52,849 nucleotides of DNA. Origin: Candidatus Hermodarchaeota archaeon. Its GTDB lineage: Archaea > Asgardarchaeota > Hermodarchaeia > Hermodarchaeales > Hermodarchaeaceae. Shown here piece after piece: positions 1-8,124 of this stretch (its first letter is position 1; the number at the start of each line of letters is the position of its first letter). The notes under the pieces were generated by a model that saw only the letters and a program-made list of their open reading frames with translations, ran no database searches and was not told the DNA's origin. Both the position numbers and the translations under genes were made by a program. Where the stretch lies: assembly GCA_016840065.1 (NCBI GenBank), contig JAEOTB010000032.1, forward strand, positions 1-52,849. The letters are read 5' to 3'.

Positions 1-2
1 AA

Positions 3-2765
3 CAACGCCAACGCCTTGGTGATGATGACCCTAGAGCGATCTTTCCCGTGCAGGATTGGGTTGACAACCAACAAGAAACAAGGACATCGTTTGTAGTTTA
101 CGGGTCGGTGGGTTTGATAGATGTTGACGGAAATGATCGAGATAATTACAACTTGCCGTATTTGCCTTTTGCCTATGGAAATGGGATAAAGGATTGTCAA
201 ACGCTTTTCGTAGGTAATGAATTCCTAGACCATGCAGAGTCGGTATTTCAGGTATCCTCTGGGAATCTAGACCTTGATACCAACGAGGTGTTAGTAAGTC
301 AGCGTGTTGTCGACGATGCCCTAGAAGTCCTCGGTCTGGGCATAGGAGTTGGTAGCACTTTAACGGTAGCTGTAGCCACAACCTACAACTATAACTTCAA
401 TTTTGCACTAGTCGGGGGCATTGCCCCAATTACCTTCTATGACCTTAGAGTGGCAGGTATCTACGAAATCGAAGCAGAATACGACGCAATGCAGATTGCG
501 TTCCCCACCTATGCTCGCGTGAATTACTTCATGCAAGGAGCCGAGGTTGTATTAGGGTGGACTGACAGCATTATTCTACATGAGGACCTCCTCCTCAATG
601 ATGTTACTCACCCCGAAGATGTAATGGCACTGCAAGTAATGTACCCCCGTCTTCTAGTGGGTGTGGATTCTGAAGGTGTTTACTCGCAAGGCATCGACCG
701 AACTTCCGAAATCCTTGAATCGCTCTTTGCCCGATTAGACTCCCAGTTCGATGTTTTCATCGGGGGTCGGAATAGCATAACCGACCTGGTTAACTATATT
801 GCTGCCTACAAGGAACGATTATCTATGGTCGTTCTGGTTACACCAATTATTCTTCTTTCAGTTTTACTAACGACCTTTACATCGAATCTGTTCCTATCTG
901 GTCGTGGCGCAGAAGCTGCGATACTGCGAGCAAGAGGAACTAGTTATCGACAGCTATATGCCGTTTTCCTCTTCGAGTTCTTGGTAATTGCTATTGTGGG
1001 GCTCGCTCTTGGGACATTATTAGGTGGTCTGGTAGGTTGTCTCCTCCCCTCTGCCACAGGTTTTCTTCTATTTGACTTTAACGTGTTCTTTCGTTTTCTC
1101 TCCTTCGCAACAATTCAGCCTATAGCTTGGATTACAGCAGCTGTCATATGCATTCTTCCTGCTACAATATTCACAATAATTACAACCAGATCATTTCTTA
1201 ACGCTGAAGTTTACGAGACACTCAGAGGAGAGACACCACGTCAAGTATTCACTTCGAGATTACAGTCCCTCTATGTCATCCTCGTCATCCTTGGGGTTTT
1301 AGGCTATGCATTCTTGATTTTCGTCTGGATGCCTACTGTGCCCTATAGCTTCAGGTTAGACTCAGCGTTTGTAATGTTTGCTCTAGGAATTGGTCTTTGG
1401 ATAGCACTTTGTGATGCTGGCGCACGAATCCTCCGCCCTACTGTCGCTAAACTCTCCACCCTCTTCCGTCCGATATTCGGTCAAAAGAGTGCACTCTTCG
1501 CAAGAAGCGTACGTGTTCGACGAAGCCGAATTCTCCCCCTGCTCATTATACTTACCTTGACTTTCTCCTTGACAATATTTACTGCAGCTGAGGCACAGAC
1601 CTACCATGAACATCACCAAGAGCAAATCGATTACTATATAGGGGGAGATGTCCGTATTTTCAGCCCCCTAACTCCAGCAATTCGAGTACAAGAAGTTGTA
1701 AATATTCAAGGTGTAGCAAGGGCAACCTCCTTCATCGAAGTTCGTGCAAGATACCCAGGTCCTGATGGCGTTGAATTTCACCTATTTGGAATAGACCCTG
1801 AAGCCTATGCTGAAGTTGGATACTGGGACGAAACAAGTTTCCCCAACGGTGACGCCCAATCAGTAATGGCTGCGCTGGCTGCTGATCACTACAACATTAT
1901 TATGCCTGAACATCTCGCCAACCAGTTCGATAGGCATACTGGAGATGTGATAAACCTTACCGTCTACAACCAAGACATCATCGAACTACATCACAGTATC
2001 CCACAGAATTTTACTGTTGTCGGTGAATTTCATTCAGCTCCAGGGTTTGGTTACGCTGACCCAGCTGCTCCTGGGGCAACAGTAGCAAACCCTCCAGGCT
2101 TTGGCTTCCAAGAGGGTGTTGCGTACGCCTTCGTGCATATGGATTATTTCTTATGGGAAGTACCTCAGCACTACCTAGTTCATGCCTCCTGCAATATGAC
2201 TCAGACCTTTATCGCTAGTCTTGAACCTGGTGCTGATGTCAATGAAGTAATTGACGAGATTGATAACCTGGACTTCGCTGCAATCGTTTGGTCAGCTTAT
2301 ACTTTCAATCTAGATGAAGTGTACCCGAGTGGCTATCTATTTAGCCAAGGTGTCGTCAGCTTGCTCTCTGTTGGCTTCTATGCATCTCTAGCAATAAGCG
2401 TAATAGCCCTAGTTGTTTTTGTCAGCACGATAGTTGCTGAGCGAAAAGTCGAGTACGCCATTATGCGGGCAATAGGAGGTACTAGGAGACAGGTCACAGC
2501 GATTGTAATCGGCGAATTCAGTGGTCTCATACTCTCTTCATTTCTGTTCAGCCTCGTACTCGGAGCAGGCTTCTCTGTGCTATTGATATACACCCTCATC
2601 AACCTCTATCCCCAACCGTTCATCCTTCCATTTAAGATGGTTTGGCCTATCGCGCTGTTACTAGTTGTACTTGGAGTTGTGATTCTTGGGATGTTGATAG
2701 GGGCCTATTTACCAGCTCGCAGAGCGGGTTCTGTTCAAGTAAGTCGCCTTCTCCGCAACTTGTAA
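3..2765 (+). CDS. FtsX-family ABC transporter permease, 5'-truncated by the window edge
   Basis: The frame is open to the first bases of the window, so the N-terminus is missing; the GTG at 48 is only the first start-like codon. About 920 residues are visible. A large extracytoplasmic domain is followed by a first membrane block (hydrophobic segments near residues 262-284, 305-335, 365-385, 408-428, 440-455 counted from 48). A further membrane segment (about 492-512) leads into a second extracytoplasmic domain, then a C-terminal three-helix block (about 775-800, 820-850, 870-892). The C-terminal block carries the FtsX/MacB-type signature AIMRAIGGTRRQV just after a helix. This duplicated FtsX layout is known from LolE-like and peptide-export permeases. 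The ATPase partner is not visible; it may lie upstream. Substrate cannot be told. The family call is firm, the role is not. Confidence 0.85.
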   Translation, partial: QRQRLGDDDPRAIFPVQDWVDNQQETRTSFVVYGSVGLIDVDGNDRDNYNLPYLPFAYGNGIKDCQTLFVGNEFLDHAESVFQVSSGNLDLDTNEVLVSQRVVDDALEVLGLGIGVGSTLTVAVATTYNYNFNFALVGGIAPITFYDLRVAGIYEIEAEYDAMQIAFPTYARVNYFMQGAEVVLGWTDSIILHEDLLLNDVTHPEDVMALQVMYPRLLVGVDSEGVYSQGIDRTSEILESLFARLDSQFDVFIGGRNSITDLVNYIAAYKERLSMVVLVTPIILLSVLLTTFTSNLFLSGRGAEAAILRARGTSYRQLYAVFLFEFLVIAIVGLALGTLLGGLVGCLLPSATGFLLFDFNVFFRFLSFATIQPIAWITAAVICILPATIFTIITTRSFLNAEVYETLRGETPRQVFTSRLQSLYVILVILGVLGYAFLIFVWMPTVPYSFRLDSAFVMFALGIGLWIALCDAGARILRPTVAKLSTLFRPIFGQKSALFARSVRVRRSRILPLLIILTLTFSLTIFTAAEAQTYHEHHQEQIDYYIGGDVRIFSPLTPAIRVQEVVNIQGVARATSFIEVRARYPGPDGVEFHLFGIDPEAYAEVGYWDETSFPNGDAQSVMAALAADHYNIIMPEHLANQFDRHTGDVINLTVYNQDIIELHHSIPQNFTVVGEFHSAPGFGYADPAAPGATVANPPGFGFQEGVAYAFVHMDYFLWEVPQHYLVHASCNMTQTFIASLEPGADVNEVIDEIDNLDFAAIVWSAYTFNLDEVYPSGYLFSQGVVSLLSVGFYASLAISVIALVVFVSTIVAERKVEYAIMRAIGGTRRQVTAIVIGEFSGLILSSFLFSLVLGAGFSVLLIYTLINLYPQPFILPFKMVWPIALLLVVLGVVILGMLIGAYLPARRAGSVQVSRLLRNL

Positions 2766-2788
2766 GCTAGCCTTCAACTAGACAGAAA

Positions 2789-2807
2789 TCGGAAAGGTAG
2801 TTTCCGA
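2789..2807 (+). other. Small inverted repeat after the permease gene
   Basis: Perfect 7-bp arms TCGGAAA and TTTCCGA flank a 5-base loop, 24 bases after the permease stop. No T-run follows, so a terminator role is weak. It could be a processing hairpin or a binding site upstream of the dehydratase operon. Confidence 0.35.
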
Positions 2808-2848
2808 AATCCATAACAGCACTAAATCAGCTGGTAGAGGAAGTAAGA

Positions 2849-2862
2849 CTCTATTATTAATA
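2849..2862 (+). promoter_or_regulatory. Candidate TATA-type promoter of the dehydratase operon
   Basis: The AT-only stretch TTATTAATA lies about 50 bases before the TTG start at 2906. Initiation would fall near 2880-2885, leaving a short leader that contains GGAG at 2894-2897. Position and composition are the only evidence. Confidence 0.35.
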
Positions 2863-2905
2863 CGAGAAGCCTCTGAATGAAGAGGTAGATAGTGGAGATG
2901 ATACG

Positions 2906-4123
2906 TTGAGTTTAACTGGATTTGAAAGAGTTAGCCAACAACGTCGGCAAAGCCTTAAACGAGCTGCTGATGAAGGGCATCGCATCATCGGTTGTGTTTA
3001 TCCCTCATTTCCAATAGAACTCTTTCTAGCTCACAACCTGTTACCTACCTTGCTCTGGGCAAATCCCAGTGTTCCCTCTGCTTCTGAGGCGAGTCTACAG
3101 ACCTTTTGTTGCGGTTTCGCACGGAATCTCTTCAGCCAGCGAGCAAAAAATCTACTGACACCCCTTTCAGCTATATTCTTTCCCGGAAACAGATGTGACT
3201 CTCTACAGAATCTTTGCGATGTTTGGCGTTTCCGGTTCCCCGACGATAAGGTTCTCCGATTGAACTATCCTTCCACCAAGGAAAGCGAAGCGACAACAAA
3301 GTATCTCGCCGAGGAGTTGCAGTCAATGAGTCGCACCGTCGAAGAATCCTTTGGACTTCCGTTCTCACAGAAGGAGTTTAGCCGTGCTGTTGGTCTTACT
3401 GCTCAATTTCGCGCATCCTCTCAGTTCATTTCGGCAGCTAGGCTCCTCCAGCCTCAAATCCTCACCTACGCTGAATATGCTGAGCTGATATGCCGCTTTC
3501 TTACCTTACCAAATTCGGAATCGTTGAATCAAATTGAAAACAAAGCTTCGGCAATCCGTCAAATTCTCGAGAAAAACAAGCAGGTCATTAACACCGAAGC
3601 ATTGAGCTACACCCTACTTCACCAAGAAATCGGTGAGGTAACGATTTCCCCTGATACTTCCAACCCGCGTATCGCAGTGATTGGGGGGATGGTTGACCCA
3701 GAAGGTTTTGCCACAATGTTCAACAATGCCGCCTCAGAAACTAGCCCAAAAGCTGAAATCGTTCTAGACCTACTTTCCTTTGGCTTACGGACCACATTCA
3801 CCAAACCCCCACGACTCCAAGGTAACCCCTTTGAAGAAATTGCACTAAGCTTACTTGGTCACTCTACTGAGCCAACACAAGAAGGACTACCTGAACGGCT
3901 TGGACTTCTTAAGAAATCACTAACAATGTTCGCTATTGATGGATTGATTATATGCGAGCAATCCTTCTGTGACCCTGACGGGTTTGAAGCACCTGAAGTA
4001 ATCTCAGCTGCAGCAGAAGAGAGAGTTCCCACGGTTCGACTAAATCTAGATGCTGAACTCTCTGATAGAGCAAGATTAGAGAGTAAAATCCAAAGCTTTC
4101 TTGAAACACTAACAATGAGATGA
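2906..4123 (+). CDS. 2-hydroxyacyl-CoA dehydratase subunit (HgdB/FldC-like)
   Basis: 405 residues, a usual length for one subunit of the 2-hydroxyglutaryl-CoA dehydratase/benzoyl-CoA reductase family. These enzymes remove water from (R)-2-hydroxyacyl-CoA by a ketyl-radical mechanism after one-electron activation by the partner ATPase. The N-terminus has the family's YPSFPIELFLAHNLLP-type segment. The three Cys regions expected for the subunit's [4Fe-4S] cluster are recognisable: FCCGFARN, CDSLQNLCDVW and EQSFCDPDGFE. The TTG start is chosen because GGAG at 2894-2897 lies 8 bases upstream. The gene overlaps the next subunit by 4 bases (ATGA), indicating translational coupling. Substrate is not deducible: 2-hydroxyglutaryl-, lactoyl- and aryllactyl-CoA are all possible. 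Confidence 0.82.
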   Translation: MSLTGFERVSQQRRQSLKRAADEGHRIIGCVYPSFPIELFLAHNLLPTLLWANPSVPSASEASLQTFCCGFARNLFSQRAKNLLTPLSAIFFPGNRCDSLQNLCDVWRFRFPDDKVLRLNYPSTKESEATTKYLAEELQSMSRTVEESFGLPFSQKEFSRAVGLTAQFRASSQFISAARLLQPQILTYAEYAELICRFLTLPNSESLNQIENKASAIRQILEKNKQVINTEALSYTLLHQEIGEVTISPDTSNPRIAVIGGMVDPEGFATMFNNAASETSPKAEIVLDLLSFGLRTTFTKPPRLQGNPFEEIALSLLGHSTEPTQEGLPERLGLLKKSLTMFAIDGLIICEQSFCDPDGFEAPEVISAAAEERVPTVRLNLDAELSDRARLESKIQSFLETLTMR

Positions 4124-5364
4124 TAAAGATGGCGCACAACTCGACCGTAGAGGCTTCACAGGAGGATCAAAAAGCCTACAGAAAACTCCATACACGTGTA
4201 CAGCACCGCGAAATAATGACACTCCACTACTTTGGTGCCAAAACAGCACAACAAGAAGGGCGCTTAGCATGGGTGACCTCGGGGTTCCCTGTTGAAATAC
4301 CAGTAAGTATGGGAGTCTATCCTGTATACCCTGAACAGTATGGGGCCATTGTTGGCTCCGAGAAAGTTGGTCCTAAGGTGTGTGGTTTCGCTGAAGATCT
4401 AGGCTTCTCCCAAGAACTCTGCTCGTATGCAAGATGCAGTATCGGATCAGTCCAAAAACCTGATCAGAGCCCCATGTTTGGTCTCCCCACTCCTCAAGCA
4501 CTCCTCACATGCAACAACATCTGTGGCACGGTTCTACGATGGTACGAGGCCGTCTCCCAAATGACCGGAGCGCCCGTGTACGCTCTTGATACGCCTCCCC
4601 TTGAAGAAACCCAACCTGCCCATCACCTTGTATATGTACGGAGTGGTCTTGAAGGACTAATCGCCTTTCTGAGCCAACACTTCCATCGACCTTTTGATGA
4701 AGCCGCATTGGAAAAGACCGCGTACCTCTCAAACGATGCGATAGATCTGTGGGTCAAAATCCTCAATGCTTGCAAAAATAAACCGACACCATTGAATTGT
4801 GCAGACCGCTTCATCGCCATGGCGCCAATCGTATCAATGCGCGGAACCCAAGAAATCCTACAATATTATCAAGCACTACTCCAAGAAGTCGAAAACCGTA
4901 TAAAACAAGGGGTTGGAGCGATTAGAGAGGAACGGGTACGTCTGCTCTGGGACAATATTCCGCCCTGGTATGTCATATTTAGGCTCTTTAATGGCCTCGC
5001 TGAACGTGGGGTTGTGTTTCCTGCAGACACCTATACTCATGCATGGAGTGGTGGTATCGAGCGTGGGGATGTGCTTGAGAGCATAGCCCGGACCTATTCG
5101 AATGTTTACCTCAATAAAGGACTTTCCGCAAAGATTGACATCATGTGCCGCCTCATAAAGGAGTTCTCCCTTGAAGGCTTCGTCCTCTTCTCTGTCCGTT
5201 CCTGTAAGCGGTACTCCATTGGACAGATGATTGCGAAAGAACAGATTACTGAGCGAACTGGTGTCCCTGGTGTAATTATAGAGGGTGATATGGTGGATAG
5301 TCGACTTTTAAACGAGGCACAGATACAGACGCGTATCGATGCGCTCCTTGAAATGATTCTCTGA
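4120..5364 (+). CDS. 2-hydroxyacyl-CoA dehydratase subunit (HgdA/BcrB-like)
   Basis: 414 residues; the second dehydratase subunit, paralogous to the upstream gene and overlapping it by ATGA. It fits the family more closely than its partner. CSYARCSIG, CNNICGTVLRWYE and RSCKRYSIGQM are the expected cluster-binding Cys segments, and the C-terminal EGDMVDSR matches the family's conserved D-x-x-D-x-R end. Together with the upstream subunit it should form the heterodimer that carries the cluster where substrate binds; the enzyme is usually cytosolic and oxygen-sensitive. An in-frame ATG at 4129 is an alternative start, but 4120 keeps the coupling. The next gene, the activator, starts 13 bases downstream, so this is a complete dehydratase plus activase operon. 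Confidence 0.87.
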   Translation: MIKMAHNSTVEASQEDQKAYRKLHTRVQHREIMTLHYFGAKTAQQEGRLAWVTSGFPVEIPVSMGVYPVYPEQYGAIVGSEKVGPKVCGFAEDLGFSQELCSYARCSIGSVQKPDQSPMFGLPTPQALLTCNNICGTVLRWYEAVSQMTGAPVYALDTPPLEETQPAHHLVYVRSGLEGLIAFLSQHFHRPFDEAALEKTAYLSNDAIDLWVKILNACKNKPTPLNCADRFIAMAPIVSMRGTQEILQYYQALLQEVENRIKQGVGAIREERVRLLWDNIPPWYVIFRLFNGLAERGVVFPADTYTHAWSGGIERGDVLESIARTYSNVYLNKGLSAKIDIMCRLIKEFSLEGFVLFSVRSCKRYSIGQMIAKEQITERTGVPGVIIEGDMVDSRLLNEAQIQTRIDALLEMIL

Positions 5365-5377
5365 GGCTACGATCAAC

Positions 5378-6166
5378 TTGCCGGATAAACAGAAAATGGG
5401 TATCGGTATTGATGTAGGCTCTACAACAACGAAGGGTGTTGTAGTAGATGCTTCAGGTGCAATTCTTGCCATCTTCCTACTATCTACTGGAGCCTCTGCA
5501 CAGAAAGCAGCCCAGCGCTGCCTTGCCGAAATTTCCACCGCATTAGGACAAGAACTCGATGATGTATCTACTGTGAGCACAGGATATGGACGAAAGCAGG
5601 TAGTGTTTGCACAACAGTCGATAACAGAAATCACCTGCCACTGTGTTGGTGTACACCACCTAAACTCAGATATCCAAACGATTATTGATATTGGTGGACA
5701 GGATTCCAAAGTAATACGTGTTGGCTCCAAAGGTCGTCCTTCAGACTTTGAACTGAATGACAAATGTAGCGCTGGCACTGGTCGATTTCTCGAGGTGATG
5801 GCAAGAGTTCTTGAAGTTTCACTTGAGGAGCTGGGCCAGATGGCGCTACGGGCAAAGACACCCTCCACGATTAGCAGCACATGTACCGTTTTTGCCGAGA
5901 GCGAGGTTATAGGCAGAATTGGTGCAGGTGACAACCCTGACGATATTGCTGCAGGAATCCACCAGTCGATGGCAGCAAAAATCGCTGCACTTTCAAGGCG
6001 AGTAGGAGTTGCATCCCCAGTTTGTGTTACTGGTGGTGTTGCCCTCAACCCTGCTCTTCGGACCTTCTTGGCGCAACACCTTGAAACCGAGCTTTGGGTA
6101 CCTGATAAACCTCAATTCACTGGAGCGCTTGGAGCTGCACTCCTTGCCCTTGAACTAGTTTCATAA
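5378..6166 (+). CDS. hgdC: 2-hydroxyacyl-CoA dehydratase activator ATPase (HgdC-like, BadF/BadG/BcrA/D family)
   Basis: 262 residues, the usual activator size. ASKHA-fold nucleotide-binding motifs are clear: GIGIDVGSTTTKG at the N-terminus, IDIGGQDSKVI near residue 105 and CVTGGVALN near the C-terminus. The two cysteines that bind the [4Fe-4S] cluster bridging the homodimer are present: C130 in NDKCSAGTG and C169 in SSTCTVFAESE. The protein uses ATP to inject a low-potential electron, usually from reduced ferredoxin, into the dehydratase. The TTG start at 5378 follows TGAGG at 5362-5366; an in-frame ATG at 5396 would also preserve the first motif. It closes the dehydratase operon and could take electrons from ferredoxin reduced by the Por system in this window. 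Confidence 0.92.
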   Translation: MPDKQKMGIGIDVGSTTTKGVVVDASGAILAIFLLSTGASAQKAAQRCLAEISTALGQELDDVSTVSTGYGRKQVVFAQQSITEITCHCVGVHHLNSDIQTIIDIGGQDSKVIRVGSKGRPSDFELNDKCSAGTGRFLEVMARVLEVSLEELGQMALRAKTPSTISSTCTVFAESEVIGRIGAGDNPDDIAAGIHQSMAAKIAALSRRVGVASPVCVTGGVALNPALRTFLAQHLETELWVPDKPQFTGALGAALLALELVS

Positions 6167-6233
6167 GATAGGTATCTTCGAAAAGATTAAGACTCCAACG
6201 AAGAAACAATTCAAAGAATAGGAGAGTAAAATC

Positions 6234-6755
6234 ATGGTTATCTTAGCCTACAAGGATAAGACGCCTGTAATCGCTGAGGACGCCTACATCTCTGAACGGG
6301 CATCGGTTATTGGCGCTGCTACAATCGGTACCCGGGCAAGTGTCTGGGAATACGCAGTAATAAGAGCGGACACTAACACAATAACTATTGGAGAGGAGAC
6401 CAGTATTCAAGATAACTGTACCGTCCACGGTGATGCGCGGTTCGCTGTTGAAATCGGTAACCGTGTGACGCTAGGGCATAATGCTGTAGTCCACGGCGCT
6501 AGCGTTGAGAACAATGTGATTGTCGGGATTGGGGCTATTATTCTTAATGGTGCACATATTGGTCACCATTCAATAGTTGGCGCAGGCTGTGTTGTGACTC
6601 CTGGTACAAAGATTCCACCAAAGAGCCTTGTCGTAGGAATACCTGGAAAGGTGATTCGCCCACTAAATGAATCCGATCTCTTTGAAGTGGAACACAGTTG
6701 GCAGGTCTACGTCGGTATGAGCCGCCAATATCTCTCTCAACAAAGTAAGGAGTAG
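6234..6755 (+). CDS. Gamma-carbonic-anhydrase-like hexapeptide-repeat protein
   Basis: 173 residues in a left-handed beta-helix: repeated [IV]G-x-x[AV] hexapeptides occupy most of the protein, followed by a C-terminal helix (about residues 142-170). The gamma-CA histidines that share one metal ion between subunits are seen in CTVHGD and in TLGHNAVVHGA, three in all. This matches the YrdA/PaaY/CamH class, which lacks the acidic loop of the Methanosarcina Cam enzyme. Role could be carbonic anhydrase or a non-catalytic homologue. A GGAGAG element lies about 9 bases before the ATG. It is 67 bases after the activator gene and may be co-transcribed with it; in some fermenters such genes sit beside acyl-CoA enzymes, but a functional link here is inference. 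Confidence 0.85.
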   Translation: MVILAYKDKTPVIAEDAYISERASVIGAATIGTRASVWEYAVIRADTNTITIGEETSIQDNCTVHGDARFAVEIGNRVTLGHNAVVHGASVENNVIVGIGAIILNGAHIGHHSIVGAGCVVTPGTKIPPKSLVVGIPGKVIRPLNESDLFEVEHSWQVYVGMSRQYLSQQSKE

Positions 6756-6789
6756 CTCAGGGCGCAGTTAGTTTCTTGATGCGAGTAAT

Positions 6790-6818
6790 ATACTTTATGA
6801 TGAGAAAGTATTTAATAG
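6790..6818 (+). promoter_or_regulatory. Palindrome overlapping a TATA-like element upstream of fbp
   Basis: ATACTTT (6790-6796) and AAAGTAT (6805-6811) form perfect 7-bp arms with an 8-base spacer. The right arm runs into TTTAATAG, a plausible TATA element about 70 bases before the fbp start. A dyad placed on the BRE/TATA suits a repressor operator, but no regulator is identified. Confidence 0.35.
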
Positions 6819-6882
6819 ACCCACCTCTAAATGCGATGACGATACTCCTCCTTCAATATTGGACAACTTGTAGGTGACAAAA

Positions 6883-7983
6883 TTGAAGATTACAACTTCA
6901 CTAATCAAAGCCGATATCGGCTCAATTGGCGGTCACGTCCGAACCTGCGACGTGACAACCGATGTTGTATGCAAAGTCATTGCAAAAGCCAAAGAATCAG
7001 GATTAATAATCGACTATAAGATATGGAACGCCGGAGACGACACTGAGATATTTATGACCCACACCCGAGGCGTTGACGATGCGAAAATCCACGAGGTTGC
7101 CTTCAAGGCACTAAAGAAAGGTGCTGATAACGCACGAGAACGTGGCCTCTATGGGGCAGGACAGGACTTGTTGAAGGATGCCTTCAGCGGTAATGTCCGA
7201 GGTATGGGCCCAGGGGTCGCTGAAATGGAATTTGAGGAACGCCCCTCTGACCCCATATTGGTGTTCACAGCCGATAAGACCGCACCTGGTGCTTTTAACT
7301 ACCCGATTTGTAAAATATTCGCTGATCCCTTCAACACTGCTGGTCTAGTCATTGACCCCAAACTCCACGACGGTTTCATCTTCGATATCTATGATATCAA
7401 AGGCGACCAGATGGTTACGCTGAAAGCCCCCGAAGAATACTACGATATGCTTGCACTCATAGGGTCCACGGAACACTATGTCATCAAGCGCGTCTTCTCG
7501 AAGAATAAGAAACTAGGTCAGGGCGCAGTTATCTCAACAGAGAAGCTCTATGCAGTTGCCGGTAAATACGTCGGAAAAGATGATCCTGCAGCAATACTCC
7601 GAGCTCAAAGCGGATTCCCAGCGACTGGTGAAGCACTGGAAGGTTTCGCCCTTGGTCATTTAGTAACTGGCTGGATGCGCGGTAGTCACAATGGCCCACT
7701 TATGCCAGTTCCGCTTCGCTACTCTCAGTGTACCCGTTTTGATGGTCCACCAAGAATCACAGGCCTAGCCTTCAGTATGAAGGAAGGGCGACTTACAGAG
7801 CCACTTGATGTCTTCGATGATCCCGCCTGGGACTTCACACGAGATCAATGCATGCGCGTCTCTGATTACCTACGAAGACATGGACCATTCGAACCTCATC
7901 GACTACCCCCAGATGCCATGGAGTACACTACTCTTCCTAAAGTCTTTGAGAAGCTGAAAGATCGATTCAAAACAATCGCGTAG
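6883..7983 (+). CDS. fbp: Fructose-1,6-bisphosphate aldolase/phosphatase (bifunctional, archaeal type V FBPase)
   Basis: 366 residues. This enzyme condenses dihydroxyacetone phosphate with glyceraldehyde 3-phosphate and then dephosphorylates the product to fructose 6-phosphate, the committed step of archaeal gluconeogenesis. The N-terminal KADIGSIGGH block contains metal- and phosphate-binding residues; FTADKTAPGAFN and GKYVGKDDPA are further family blocks. I chose TTG at 6883 over GTG at 6874 because AGGTGA at 6872-6877 is an excellent ribosome-binding site for it. That start also numbers the GKYVGKDDP tyrosine and lysine as Y229 and K232, matching, as I recall, the catalytic tyrosine and Schiff-base lysine of characterised homologues. 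It stands alone with its own promoter region. Confidence 0.95.
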   Translation: MKITTSLIKADIGSIGGHVRTCDVTTDVVCKVIAKAKESGLIIDYKIWNAGDDTEIFMTHTRGVDDAKIHEVAFKALKKGADNARERGLYGAGQDLLKDAFSGNVRGMGPGVAEMEFEERPSDPILVFTADKTAPGAFNYPICKIFADPFNTAGLVIDPKLHDGFIFDIYDIKGDQMVTLKAPEEYYDMLALIGSTEHYVIKRVFSKNKKLGQGAVISTEKLYAVAGKYVGKDDPAAILRAQSGFPATGEALEGFALGHLVTGWMRGSHNGPLMPVPLRYSQCTRFDGPPRITGLAFSMKEGRLTEPLDVFDDPAWDFTRDQCMRVSDYLRRHGPFEPHRLPPDAMEYTTLPKVFEKLKDRFKTIA

Positions 7984-8124
7984 AGAAAACCAAGTCCACT
8001 GAAAAGGCTTGCAGCTTTGTATGAGCAGAAAGCGAGATATTTGGCTAGTGGATTGTGGAATTTATCCATGGGAAAACGAAAGCCTTAATTCAGTTCCCTG
8101 TGAGGCTGCAACGAGTGGGTAGCT
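7984..8124 (+). other. Intergenic region before the polytopic membrane protein
   Basis: A 141-base gap with no credible ORF. AAGCCTTAATTC near 8083-8094 is a possible TATA element about 35 bases before the ATG at 8125. Nothing else is evident. Confidence 0.3.

Noticed and set aside
31..381. 116-codon minus-strand ORF near the window start
   Set aside because: Opposite the extracytoplasmic domain of the FtsX permease, which is open to the window edge; no support.
2870..2885. CCTCT/AGAGG inverted repeat before the dehydratase operon
   Set aside because: Arms of only 5 bp in a purine-rich leader; expected often by chance.
5308..6048. 246-codon minus-strand ORF opposite the dehydratase activator
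   Set aside because: Antisense shadow of a strongly supported ASKHA-family gene; composition is Ser/Thr/Pro-rich with no recognisable domain.
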